Assembly (NCBI GenBank): GCA_020853075.1
Contig: JADYZS010000196.1
Location: 1-16,284, forward strand
Source: Anaerolineae bacterium
GTDB lineage: Bacteria > Chloroflexota > Anaerolineae > JADYZS01
Length of the DNA stretch: 16,284 bases
Direction of reading: 5' to 3'
The notes under the pieces are model-generated. The model was not told where the DNA came from. It ran no database searches and saw only the letters and a program-made list of their open reading frames with translations. Position 1 is the first letter of the stretch; every line of letters begins with the position of its first letter. The position numbers and the translations under genes are program-made. Positions 6,801-14,451 of this stretch are shown in pieces.

Positions 6801-8334
6801 TGCCAAGCAAGTTGCGGCGGAAGCGGCCCTGCTTCCCCTTGAGCATATCAGACAGGCTCTTGAGTTTGCGCTTGCCAGAGCGAGAGACCGCGCGGCCACG
6901 TCGCCCGTTGTCAATGAGCGAATCAACCGCCTCTTGCAGCATCCGTTTCTCGTTGCGCACGATCACGTCGGGCGCGCCGAGTTCCAGAAGGCGGCGCAGA
7001 CGGTTGTTGCGATTGATGACACGGCGATAGAGGTCGTTGAGATCGGAAGTGGCGAAACGCCCGCCGTCCAGTTGCACCATCGGACGCAGGTCAGGCGGGA
7101 TAACAGGGAGTACCGTCAGAATCATCCACTCTGGCCGGTTCCCCGACTTTCGGAACGCTTCTACCACTCGCAGTTGTTTGGCTGCCTTCTTGCGACGCTG
7201 CTTGCTGCGAGAGGTACGAATCTCCATCCGCAATTCTTTAGACTTCTTTTGCAGATCAATGTCTTCCACGATGGCACGGATGGCTTCTGCACCCATACCG
7301 GCAGAGAAGACGTTGCCCCAGCGGTCGGAGAGTTCACGATACCGGCTTTCGGTCAGGAGTTGCTTGGATTCCAGCAGGCGCAACTCCGCCATCGCCTTCT
7401 CGTGCTCTTCGCGCATCTGGTTCTTCTGGCGTTCTAACTCCGCGCGCAATTGCTCTATCTGATCCTCCGGAGCCAGGCGCGCGTGCTCTCGCTGGATGCC
7501 GTATTGCATCCGCAATTCGCTCTGCTCGTCTCGGGTTGTCGCTTCAATCTCGCTCAGGCGTGTGCCGGTGGAATCCTTCAGTTCATCCAGATGCTCGCGC
7601 TTGATGGTTTCGCCGGCCTCCGCCAGAGGTTCCTCGCGCCAGGGGAGGAGGATGGCTTGCTGGGTCACTGTCCCCATATTCGCGTCCAGTAGAGACTGAA
7701 TCCGTTGCGCCGCTATGGTGATCTCGTCGGCGCGGGTATCACGCCGGTCCTCCATCTCTTTGACAGCGGCTTCCGCCTTCTGGTCCAGCCCGCTCAACGC
7801 TTCCTCGCGCACTACCTCCAGTTTGCCGATCTTTTCCTGATATTCCCCTTCCAGCCTACCTGTGCGGCGGGTCAGTTCGCCCTCCTGGCGAGAGAGGATG
7901 CGATTCCGCTGTTCCTCATCTACGCGGGTGATGATGTATTGGGCGAAATAAAGGACGCGCTCCAGGTTGCGAGGGGAGATGTTCAACAGAAGGCCCAGGC
8001 GGCTGGGCACACCCTTGACGTACCAGATGTGGCTGACAGGCGACGCGAGTTCAATGTGCCCCATCCGCTCGCGCCGCACGCGCGAGGGAACCACGTCCAC
8101 GCCGCATTTTTCGCAGGTGATGCCTTTGTAACGCAGTCGTTTGTATTTACCGCAATAACATTCCCAGTCCGTGGTCGGCCCGAAGATGCGCTCGCAGAAC
8201 AGACCGTCGCGTTCCGGGCGCAGAGTCCGGTAGTTGATGGTCTCCGGCTTCGTCACCTCTCCATGAGACCAGGACTTGATTTGTTCCGGTGAGGCTAAAG
8301 AAATGCGAATGGCCTTAAAATCGTTGACTTCCAA
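3865..8334 (-). CDS. rpoC: DNA-directed RNA polymerase subunit beta'
   Basis: Beta' forms the clamp and most of the catalytic centre of RNA polymerase. The product is 1489 residues, against 1407 in E. coli. Visible in order: N-terminal zinc site C59, C61, C74, C77; a charged coiled-coil-like insertion (about 138-322); the rudder/active-site block with NADFDGDQMAVH (D627, D629, D631 hold the catalytic Mg); an inserted helix-hairpin-helix module (about 727-788); the bridge-helix block RTADAGYLTRRL; a second cysteine cluster (C of EEDCGSP plus SPLTCTTRFGLCIKCYG); and trigger-loop TQLTLRTFHTGG. The E. coli-type trigger-loop insertion is absent. I chose TTG at 8332-8334, giving (M)EVNDFKAIRISLASPEQI, because GGGAGG (8341-8346) lies 6 bases upstream. 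A GTG at 8362-8364 would add 10 residues but has no visible ribosome binding site. It follows rpoB by 122 bases, presumably in the same operon. Confidence 0.98.
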   Translation of the reverse strand: MEVNDFKAIRISLASPEQIKSWSHGEVTKPETINYRTLRPERDGLFCERIFGPTTDWECYCGKYKRLRYKGITCEKCGVDVVPSRVRRERMGHIELASPVSHIWYVKGVPSRLGLLLNISPRNLERVLYFAQYIITRVDEEQRNRILSRQEGELTRRTGRLEGEYQEKIGKLEVVREEALSGLDQKAEAAVKEMEDRRDTRADEITIAAQRIQSLLDANMGTVTQQAILLPWREEPLAEAGETIKREHLDELKDSTGTRLSEIEATTRDEQSELRMQYGIQREHARLAPEDQIEQLRAELERQKNQMREEHEKAMAELRLLESKQLLTESRYRELSDRWGNVFSAGMGAEAIRAIVEDIDLQKKSKELRMEIRTSRSKQRRKKAAKQLRVVEAFRKSGNRPEWMILTVLPVIPPDLRPMVQLDGGRFATSDLNDLYRRVINRNNRLRRLLELGAPDVIVRNEKRMLQEAVDSLIDNGRRGRAVSRSGKRKLKSLSDMLKGKQGRFRRNLLGKRVDYSGRSVIVIGPDLKLNQCGLPKRMALELFRPFVMRRLVEYNYAHNIKSAKRLVDRLSPEVWDVLEEITKERLVLLNRAPTLHRLGIQAFEVVLIEGNAIQIHPLVCSAFNADFDGDQMAVHVPLSDSAVHEARRFMLSTINLLKPASGEPIVGPSKDMVLGCYYLTVEKPGAKGEGKIFADFDEVKLAYDLGVVDLQARIQVRWTPWYEKRALADIGLSERVRGTLAEAGLATAGAVLHRMARDGGELTGIKGFGKKAAEELRERFAAQSIPLDRVARSPLLATTVGRVLFNMILPEELQFVKGVTDVLMDKGAVNKVVAECYSRLGQERTADLVDKIKEIGFTYATRSGMTIAVSDINVPEAKKRILDEATQQVEKVEQQYRRGLITEQEKSDQVVQLWNRAKEEITQEVKKLLSDIEGIGAMAKSGATKGGINPISQLAGMRGLMADPSGRIIDLPVRSNFREGLTALEYFLSTHGARKGLADTALRTADAGYLTRRLVDVAQDVIISEEDCGSPSGVWIESRPPGELGETFAERIVGRLVSAPVAHPETGEILVERDQLLDEATIAMLERAGVQRVFVRSPLTCTTRFGLCIKCYGRDLARGGFVRVGEAVGIIAAQSIGEPGTQLTLRTFHTGGVAGTEDITQGLPRVEELFEAREPKGKAVISEIDGEVDIYWEGETRKIKVSDARVVAKGYPLEEGWTPTLASEDRVQEDTVIATGPNGEETVAGMDGKVFYEEEADGRLAAFIRREDRTEWEQEIPASARLRVIKGDRVRAGDQLTEGPKDPKEVLRIQGRDALQQYILEEIQKVYRSQGVNIHDKHIELVVRQMVRKVRVLRTGDSDFLPGELADRFVFDEVNRRLVEQGKTPARGETILLGVTKASLNTESFLAAASFQETTRVLTEAAVRGSRDDLRGLKENVIIGKLIPVGTGFEERQRRLAAGEVTAAPMGLQSLLSLGGDGSGDEIEAEAT
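5971..6156 (-). other. Inserted helix-hairpin-helix module in beta', resembling the alpha-subunit C-terminal domain
   Basis: Beta' residues about 727-788 read as a (HhH)2 unit: LADIGLSERVRGTL, then EAGLATAGAVL, then LTGIKGFGKKAAEELRERF. The flanks align with ordinary beta' (LQARIQVRW before, TTVGRVLFNMILPEEL after), where E. coli has only about 19 residues. Aligned by eye to the E. coli alpha C-terminal domain, R736 matches R265, G770 matches G296, K772 matches K298 and E776 matches E302. N268 and S299 are replaced by Gly and Ala. DNA binding is an inference. Confidence 0.65.
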
Positions 8335-8346
8335 GGGAGCCCTCCC
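8335..8346 (-). promoter_or_regulatory. rpoC Shine-Dalgarno inside a 12-base palindrome
   Basis: The minus strand reads GGGAGGGCTCCC directly before the TTG start. GGGAGG (8341-8346) is the ribosome binding site that decides the rpoC start, and the whole element is self-complementary (GGGA pairing with TCCC around GGGC). The stem is short, so real sequestration of the site is uncertain. Confidence 0.45.
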
Positions 8347-8456
8347 ATAAATGGCATAAAACACACGACCAGAGGTAGATGGAAGGGGCTAGAGAGCGAC
8401 TGGCCCTGCCAGGCTTGCCAGCATCCCCTCTCCGGCCCCTCCGCAGTTCTTATCTC

Positions 8457-11400
8457 CTAACCGCTCATCGGCCCGCGCAAACTCAGGCTGAAGCCGAGAT
8501 TGGGCAATCGCTCTTCCGTATCTTCCTTACCGAACTGAACCGATTCGTCCTTCTCGTTGAAGACCTCCACCGCCAGACCGAGGCTCTGCAACTCTTTCAC
8601 CAGGACGCGGAACGATTCGGGTACGCCGGGCGGCATGATCTCCTCACCTTTGACGATAGCCTCGTAGGTTTTCACGCGCCCGGTCACGTCATCGGATTTG
8701 ACCGTCAGCATTTCCTGCAAGATGTAGGCCGCACCGTAGGCCTCCAGCGCCCAGACTTCCATCTCGCCGAAACGCTGGCCGCCGAATTGAGCCTTGCCCC
8801 CCAGGGGCTGCTGCGTGACCAGAGAGTAGGGCCCTGTAGAACGGGCATGGACTTTGTCTTCCACCAGGTGCGCCAGTTTCATCATCTGGATGACGCCGAT
8901 GGTGACCGACTGGTCAAACGGCTGGCCCGACTTGCCGTCGTACAGGACCTGTTTGCCCGACGTAGGCAACGGCCATCCGCTATTACGGCTCTCTTCTTCC
9001 GCTCTCATTCGGAGGGCCCGGTCATCAAGGCCTTCCAGCGCGGCCCGGTCATCGCCTCGTCGCACTAACCACTCTCGCAGACAAACGTAGCGAGCGCGGG
9101 CCCCCGCCCTCTCACGCTCTGAGTATGGACGCTCGTCGTCTTCGTATGACACAATGAAGTCGGGGGCCTCGCCCCGACCTCGGAGCCACTCCGCCAGCAC
9201 CGCCCGCCGAGCATACATCCGGTCATGCACCAGCCGCTCTTCATCGTAACCCCGTCCCTGTAACGCCGCGATGAGATAGCGGCTCCGTGCCTCATCGTCG
9301 TCTTTCACCTGTTCCTCAGGGATCTCTTGGGTGCCCACCCACTCCCACGCTTTCTCCGACGCTTCGCGCCAGGCGACGTCGGCCATCCAGGAGCGAGCCA
9401 GTTCCGCCTCTATCTCGTCCTCCCGCGCCCCGTCAAACACGGGCGACATGGCACGAAAGCCCAGACGGTCGGCAGCCCAACCGAGATGCGCCTCCAGGAT
9501 CTGCCCGATGTTCATACGGGCTGGAACCCCCAGCGGGTTCAGGATAATATCTACCGGCGTGCCGTCTTCCAGGAAAGGCATGTCCTCAATAGGAACCACT
9601 TTGGAGATGACACCCTTGTTACCGTGGCGACCGGCCATCTTGTCGCCCTCGGTGATCTTACGCCGCTGCGCTACCGCAACGCGCACCATGCGCTCCACAC
9701 CAGCGGGAAGGTCCGGGTGCTCGTCGCGCCCGAAGACTTTGACATCCACCACCTTGCCGTGCTCGCCGTGGGGCAGGCGCAAGGAACTATCTTTGACCTC
9801 GCGCGCCTTCTCGCCAAAGATGGCCCGCAGCAGTTTCTCCTCTGGCGTTAATTCGGTCTCGCCTTTGGGGGTGATCTTCCCCACCAGGATGTCGCCAGGC
9901 CCTACCTCTGCCCCGATGCGGACGATGCCATCTTCGTCCAAATCCTTCAGCGCATCCTCGCCCACGTTGGGGATATCCCGCGTGATCTCTTCGGGGCCCA
10001 ACCTGGTATCGCGCGCCTCCACCTCGTGCTTCTCAATGTGGATAGAGGTGAAGACGTCTTCGCGCACCAGTCTCTCCGAGATGAGAACAGCGTCCTCAAA
10101 GTTGCCGCCTTCCCACGAGAGGAAGGCCACCAGCATATTTTGGCCCAGCGCCATATCGCCGCGATCCGTAGAAGAGGAATCGGCCAAGACGTCGCCGGCC
10201 TTCACCCGGTCGCCCTTGAAAACGATGGGGCGTTGATCTATGCAGGTGGACTGGTTGGAGCGGTTATACTTGCGCAGTGGATAGGTGTGTCTCGTCCCAT
10301 CTTCTTCCAACACCACTATCTGGTCACCTGTGACAGAGACCACTTCACCCGCCGCGCGCGCGACGACTACCTGACCCGAATCCAGGGCAGACTGGAACTC
10401 CATGCCTGTACCGACGATAGGCGCATCGGGCCGCAGCAGCGGCACCGCCTGGCGCTGCATGTTAGAGCCCATCAGCGCGCGGTTCGCGTCGTCATGCTCC
10501 AGGAAGGGAATGAGCGCGGTGGAGACCGAGACGATCTGTTTGGGCGAGACGTCCATGTACTCCACGTTGTTCGGCGTCTGGAACAGGAATTTCTGGCTCT
10601 TGCGCACCGATACGCGCGGGTTCGTGAACTCTCGCTTCTCGTTCAGGGCAGCCGATGCCTGCGCGATGGTATAGCGGTCTTCCTCGTCGGCAGACAGGTA
10701 CCGGATATCATCCGTCGCGAAGACGGCAACGGAGACACCTTTGGCTTTCTTTTCGTCGGGAAGCCCGGGAGCCAATGCTGCGATGCGTTCGGCCAGTTTC
10801 TGGTCCATCTCGGTGTTCGGTTCTGCGATGACCTCGCCGCTATCGGGATCAACCACCCGCTCAAGCAAGGTCCGGCCTCGCAGGGCACTCACTTCGTAGG
10901 GAACCGAGTTTGCCACGCGACGGTAAGGGGTCTCAATGAAGCCGAAATCGTTCACGTGACCAAAGCTGGCAAGGCTCCCAATCAGGCCGATGTTCGGGCC
11001 TTCCGGCGTCTCAATCGGGCAAATGCGTCCGTAGTGGCTGTGGTGTACGTCGCGGACGTCAAAGCCCGCGCGCTCGCGCCGCAAGCCTCCCGGCCCCAGG
11101 GCACTCAGGCGACGCTTATGGGTCAACTCGGCCAGCGGGTTCGTCTGATCCATGAATTGCGAAAGTTGCGAGCCGCCGAAGAACTCGCGCGTGGCGGCCA
11201 CGACAGGCCGGATGTTGACCAAAGCCAGCGGGCTGGCCTGCTCCGGCTCGCGGATGCTCATGCGCTCGCGCACCACCCGCTCCATGCGGAGGAGGCCGAT
11301 GCGTAGTTGGTTCTGGATCAGTTCGCCCACCGTTTTGACGCGCCGATTGCCCAGGTGGTCAATGTCGTCGTCATCATCTACGCCGTTGTTGATCTCAATC

Positions 11401-12347
11401 ATCTTGCGCACAACGGCAACCAGATCTTCCGGTGTCAGAGTGCGCTGCGTCAAGGGAACATTGAGTCCCAGACGTTTATCGAGTTTGTAGCGGCCTACCT
11501 TGCCGAGATCGTAGCGGCGCGGCGAGAAAAGGAGATTCTGCAGGAAGTTTTTGGCATTATCCAGAGTGGGAGGGTCGCCAGGGCGCAGCTTCTTGTAAAA
11601 TTCCAAGAGCGCCTCATCCACTGTCTTGGTGCTATCCCGCTCAATGGTGGCCGCAATGTAGGCGTGCTCGGGCATCGTGTCAACATCCTCAAACAGTTTG
11701 AGGAGTTGCTCGTTATCACCATAGCCTGCCGAGCGCAGAAGCACCGTCACAGGCAACTTGCGCTTGCGATCTACCTTGACCGAGATGATATCGCGCTTGG
11801 CGGTGTCAAGCTCCAGCCACGCACCCCGGTTCGGAATCAACTTGGCATAGCAAAGTTCACGCCCCGTGGTGCGATCTTCTTCCTTCGTGAAATAGACGCC
11901 GGGCGAGCGGATCAGCTGGCTCACGACGACGCGCTCGGCCCCGTTGATGACGAACGTGCCGTGCTCGGTCATCAACGGGAAATCGCCCATGAAGACGACC
12001 TGGTCATTGATCTCGCCCGTTTCGTGGTTGACCAGGCGCACGCGCACATTCAGCGGCGCGGCATAGGTCATGTCGCGGTCGCGGCACTCTCGCTCGGAGT
12101 ACTTAGGCTCGCCGAACCAGAAGCAAAGCTCCTTCTCTGGATCGGCACACTCGGCCCTCGTCTTGCTGCCGAAGACCAGTTCCAAATTCTTGTTGAAACT
12201 GACGATAGGCGAGACTTCTTCAAATAGTTCTTTCAGGCCCTCCTCTTGGAACCAGCGAAACGATGCCAGTTGTATCTCTATGAGATTAGGAAGCGTTAGG
12301 ACATCCGGTAGACGCGCGTAGGACTTGCGAGGGGCCAAACTAGCCAT
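8457..12347 (-). CDS. rpoB: DNA-directed RNA polymerase subunit beta
   Basis: Beta forms the second pincer of RNA polymerase and, with beta', the active centre and RNA channel. The 1296-residue protein has the usual markers: SFRWFQEEGL near the start, VNGAERV-like FVINGAERVVVSQLIRSPG, the rifampicin region GGSQLSQFMDQTNPLAEL..HKRRLSALGPGG, GDKMAGRHGNKGVISK, and ARSTGPYSLVTQQPLGGKAQ near the end. Residues D400, H410 and S415 (E. coli D516, H526, S531) are the sensitive-type residues. About 140 extra residues (roughly 985-1125) are inserted between FDGAREDEIEAEL and TSGKQVLYDG and contain three similar helical segments. ATG at 12347 is preceded by AAAGGAGT (12354-12361). A promoter and an apparent attenuator lie upstream. 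The usual neighbours rplK, rplA, rplJ and rplL are absent; a sugar transporter lies there instead. Confidence 0.98.
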   Translation of the reverse strand: MASLAPRKSYARLPDVLTLPNLIEIQLASFRWFQEEGLKELFEEVSPIVSFNKNLELVFGSKTRAECADPEKELCFWFGEPKYSERECRDRDMTYAAPLNVRVRLVNHETGEINDQVVFMGDFPLMTEHGTFVINGAERVVVSQLIRSPGVYFTKEEDRTTGRELCYAKLIPNRGAWLELDTAKRDIISVKVDRKRKLPVTVLLRSAGYGDNEQLLKLFEDVDTMPEHAYIAATIERDSTKTVDEALLEFYKKLRPGDPPTLDNAKNFLQNLLFSPRRYDLGKVGRYKLDKRLGLNVPLTQRTLTPEDLVAVVRKMIEINNGVDDDDDIDHLGNRRVKTVGELIQNQLRIGLLRMERVVRERMSIREPEQASPLALVNIRPVVAATREFFGGSQLSQFMDQTNPLAELTHKRRLSALGPGGLRRERAGFDVRDVHHSHYGRICPIETPEGPNIGLIGSLASFGHVNDFGFIETPYRRVANSVPYEVSALRGRTLLERVVDPDSGEVIAEPNTEMDQKLAERIAALAPGLPDEKKAKGVSVAVFATDDIRYLSADEEDRYTIAQASAALNEKREFTNPRVSVRKSQKFLFQTPNNVEYMDVSPKQIVSVSTALIPFLEHDDANRALMGSNMQRQAVPLLRPDAPIVGTGMEFQSALDSGQVVVARAAGEVVSVTGDQIVVLEEDGTRHTYPLRKYNRSNQSTCIDQRPIVFKGDRVKAGDVLADSSSTDRGDMALGQNMLVAFLSWEGGNFEDAVLISERLVREDVFTSIHIEKHEVEARDTRLGPEEITRDIPNVGEDALKDLDEDGIVRIGAEVGPGDILVGKITPKGETELTPEEKLLRAIFGEKAREVKDSSLRLPHGEHGKVVDVKVFGRDEHPDLPAGVERMVRVAVAQRRKITEGDKMAGRHGNKGVISKVVPIEDMPFLEDGTPVDIILNPLGVPARMNIGQILEAHLGWAADRLGFRAMSPVFDGAREDEIEAELARSWMADVAWREASEKAWEWVGTQEIPEEQVKDDDEARSRYLIAALQGRGYDEERLVHDRMYARRAVLAEWLRGRGEAPDFIVSYEDDERPYSERERAGARARYVCLREWLVRRGDDRAALEGLDDRALRMRAEEESRNSGWPLPTSGKQVLYDGKSGQPFDQSVTIGVIQMMKLAHLVEDKVHARSTGPYSLVTQQPLGGKAQFGGQRFGEMEVWALEAYGAAYILQEMLTVKSDDVTGRVKTYEAIVKGEEIMPPGVPESFRVLVKELQSLGLAVEVFNEKDESVQFGKEDTEERLPNLGFSLSLRGPMSG

Positions 12348-12365
12348 CCAGGTTCACTCCTTTAG

Positions 12366-12411
12366 TAAATAGAAAAACCCACTCCCAAGGAGATGGGCTA
12401 CACCTATGTAG
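12366..12411 (-). terminator. Intrinsic terminator in the rpoB leader; candidate attenuator
   Basis: On the minus strand CCCA (12394-12397) plus CTCC (12389-12392), with one bulged base, pairs with GGAG (12382-12385) plus TGGG (12378-12381) around a 3-base loop. TTTTT (12373-12377) and a further U-rich stretch to 12366 follow at once. A small hairpin, CTACA (12407-12411) with TGTAG (12398-12402), precedes it directly. The unit lies between the rpoB promoter and the rpoB ribosome binding site, so it acts on rpoB transcripts only. An alternative pairing of CATTCC (12413-12418) with GGAGTG (12380-12385) would disrupt it and could serve as antiterminator. Confidence 0.65.
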
Positions 12412-12454
12412 AGGAATGCCAGAGAGGTCGGTTCAGCATTAACGGCAATTGTTT

Positions 12455-12483
12455 ATCATACCATATAAACCAAGCCTTGTCAA
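12455..12483 (-). promoter_or_regulatory. Sigma-70-type promoter for rpoB-rpoC
   Basis: On the minus strand a perfect -35 box TTGACA (12478-12483), a 17-base spacer and a near-perfect -10 box TATGAT (12455-12460). An A-rich stretch, GAAAAATT, sits directly upstream, where an UP element would be. Transcription would start near 12448, giving a leader of about 100 bases. Confidence 0.8.
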
Positions 12484-12524
12484 ATTTTTCGAGATCGTCT
12501 TTTGCTGTCTGCCGAACAGAACGA

Positions 12525-12557
12525 TTCCGCGCTGGCGGTGGACAAGAAAGCGCGGAA
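12525..12557 (-). repeat. 9-bp inverted repeat after the transporter genes; possible weak terminator
   Basis: TTCCGCGCT (12525-12533) and AGCGCGGAA (12549-12557) are perfect complements around a 15-base loop. On the minus strand it is followed by TCGTTCTGTTC, which is only mildly U-rich. It lies about 100 bases after the permease stop and upstream of the rpoB promoter, so it could end the transporter transcript. The loop is long and the U-tract poor, hence low confidence. Nothing else recognisable lies between it and 12658. Confidence 0.35.
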
Positions 12558-12658
12558 CCCTGGTCTGTAACCCGGTCCCGTGCTCGGACGATTGCCTGGG
12601 CTCGGCATACGAAAGCCTGAAGACAAGACTATCAACTCTAGGGCAGGTTGGATGATGG

Positions 12659-13495
12659 CTACTTGAGAGAGCCCGCCGTTAGCCCTTCAATGAAACGGCG
12701 CTGGAATATAATATACACCACGATTACCGGCAAGGCAGTGATGATGATTCCAGTTATGGAGAGGGCATAGTTGGTGTAGTTTATCCCCTGGAAATTCATC
12801 AACCCTAGAGGCAAGGTGCGCAACGAGTCTTTGTTGATGAGGAGAAGCGCTTCAAGGAACTCGTTCCACGACCCCATAAAGGCGAAAATGCCCAGGGTAG
12901 AGAGGGCCGGCGTGGAGAGAGGCAGTAGTATCCTGATAAAGAACTGGAGATTGGAGCAACCGTCAATGCGCGCGGCTTGCTCCAACTCCTCCGGAAAACC
13001 GCGGAAGAACGAACGCATCATCAAGATCGCGAAGGGCAGCGAACCCGCCGCATAGGAGAGGACCAGGGCCCAGCGTGTGTCGACCAGTTTTAGTTTGTAC
13101 ATCATTGACAGGAGCGGACCAAGCCGCGCCGTCTCCGGGAAGGTCATCCCCAGGAAGATGAGGGTAAAGATCAGCCTGTTACCTGGGAAATTCATGCGGG
13201 CGAAGGCATACGCAGCCAGCGAGCCGACGGTCAGCACCAGGGAGACGGTGAAAATGCCGACGATGACGCTGTTGAGAAAGTAGCGATCAAAATTGGCTCC
13301 TACCCAGGCGTCCACGTAGTTCTGAAAGCGCGGAGACGTCGGTAGCGAGAGCGCGCTCTCGCGAATTTCCTTGTTAGACTTCAGCGACGTGATGATGATC
13401 CAAAACACAGGCACTAATGTAATGAGACTGGCCGAGGCAAGGAGGATGTGGATGAAAACGAAATACAGATTTCGCATCGTCCTGGCGCCGATCAT
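12659..13495 (-). CDS. Carbohydrate ABC transporter permease, MalG/UgpE-like
   Basis: This is the second transmembrane subunit of a family-1 (CUT1-type) sugar importer; with its partner it forms the membrane channel. The 278-residue protein has an N-terminal hydrophobic helix (about 10-37), several further membrane segments, and the cytoplasmic EAA loop that docks onto the ATPase (about 169-195: EELEQAARIDGCS, then ILLPLSTPAL). The C-terminal FQRRFIEGLTAGSLK is the typical MalG-like tail. ATG at 13495 overlaps the upstream permease stop as ATGA, a sign of translational coupling, and GGAGGGAG precedes it. A second Met at residue 7 is a less likely start. The substrate cannot be inferred, and no ATPase gene is present, so an ATPase encoded elsewhere is presumed. 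Confidence 0.93.
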   Translation of the reverse strand: MIGARTMRNLYFVFIHILLASASLITLVPVFWIIITSLKSNKEIRESALSLPTSPRFQNYVDAWVGANFDRYFLNSVIVGIFTVSLVLTVGSLAAYAFARMNFPGNRLIFTLIFLGMTFPETARLGPLLSMMYKLKLVDTRWALVLSYAAGSLPFAILMMRSFFRGFPEELEQAARIDGCSNLQFFIRILLPLSTPALSTLGIFAFMGSWNEFLEALLLINKDSLRTLPLGLMNFQGINYTNYALSITGIIITALPVIVVYIIFQRRFIEGLTAGSLK

Positions 13496-14409
13496 GCTTT
13501 ACGCTCCCTCCAACGGATGAAAGTCGTAGCCATCGTGACGATGATGATGGTGTTGATCGTCGCGGAAGCGGTAGCCCACCCCATCTCAAAGTTCCCAATG
13601 TGGCGATAGACATAGACCGAGATCACGTCGGTGGCGTAGAAGGGGCCGCCCCCCGTGAGGATAAAGATCACACCAAAGACACCCATCGCGGTCAGGATGC
13701 GGAGCGTAATCACAAAAGTGAAAACGTCGCGCAGGCTGGGCACAGTCACATAGAAGAGCTTCTGGAAGAAGTTGACCCCATCCATCGTTGCCGCGTCGTA
13801 GATCTCCGGGTCAATGGCCTGTAGGCCCGCCAGGAAGATCACCATGGAATAGCCATAAGAAGCCCAGGCATAGGCAACAAATGTGGAGAATAGAGCGATA
13901 CGCGGCTCACCCAGCCACGACTGCGCCAGAAAGTCCAGGCCGATAGTTTTCAGGACCTGGTTCAGGATCCCGGCAAAGGGATGGTAAATCCACTGCCAGA
14001 CGTAGGCGATGACGACGCCGGAGAAGATCGCGGGGAGAAAGAGAAGTGAGCGATAAACACTGCGCCCCCTGGGTAGTTCGGCCATCAGGACCGCCAGGAA
14101 CAAGCCCGTCCACACAGGCACAATCACCGCCATCACGAGGAATTGCACGTTGTGGCCGAGCGCGTTCCAAAAGAGGGGATCGCGCAGGATATAAATATAA
14201 TGCTTAAGGCCAACGAAGTCCGCGGTCGGCACGATGTTCTCCCAGCGGAAGAAACTGAAGAAGACCGTGGCGACGACAGGCCCAAAGTTGAAGACCGCAT
14301 AGAGCGAGACAGCAGGGAAGATGAAGAGGTAGGGCACGATGCTGAGGCGACGCCTTCGCCTGACTGCAACAGCCCGGCGTGCAACGGGGCGCACGGCTGA
14401 TTCAATCAC
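13492..14409 (-). CDS. Carbohydrate ABC transporter permease, MalF/UgpA-like
   Basis: This is the first transmembrane subunit of the same importer. The 305-residue protein begins with an Arg-rich cytoplasmic stretch (residues 7-21), then a first membrane helix (about 24-54) and about five more. The EAA loop is at about 202-224 (PEIYDAATMDGVN, then YVTVPSLRD), followed by the MalF-type segment ILTGGGPFYATDVISVYVYR (249-269). GTG (14407-14409) is used as start, with AAGGAG (14418-14423) 8 bases upstream. Its TGA overlaps the next permease start. A 203-base structured gap separates it from the binding-protein gene, a layout that often makes the binding protein more abundant than the permeases. 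Confidence 0.93.
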   Translation of the reverse strand: MIESAVRPVARRAVAVRRRRRLSIVPYLFIFPAVSLYAVFNFGPVVATVFFSFFRWENIVPTADFVGLKHYIYILRDPLFWNALGHNVQFLVMAVIVPVWTGLFLAVLMAELPRGRSVYRSLLFLPAIFSGVVIAYVWQWIYHPFAGILNQVLKTIGLDFLAQSWLGEPRIALFSTFVAYAWASYGYSMVIFLAGLQAIDPEIYDAATMDGVNFFQKLFYVTVPSLRDVFTFVITLRILTAMGVFGVIFILTGGGPFYATDVISVYVYRHIGNFEMGWATASATINTIIIVTMATTFIRWRERKA

Positions 14410-14451
14410 GAAAGGCTCTCCTTGAATGCTGAGCAGGGGAAAACTCTGATA

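Noticed and set aside
11130..11200. Rifampicin-resistance substitutions in RpoB
   Set aside because: The key positions (equivalent to E. coli Q513, D516, H526, S531, L533) all have the sensitive-type residue.
10026..11306. Long plus-strand open frame (426 codons) opposite rpoB
   Set aside because: It is antisense to an unmistakable, fully conserved rpoB. Its translation has no recognisable domain and the composition of a complementary-strand shadow. The same holds for plus-strand frames at 11307-12227, 6658-7437, 15183-15923 and 2130-2711.
12348..12658. Small RNA or tRNA gene in the rpoB upstream region
   Set aside because: No cloverleaf or T-loop sequence was found; the region is explained by promoter, leader and one inverted repeat.
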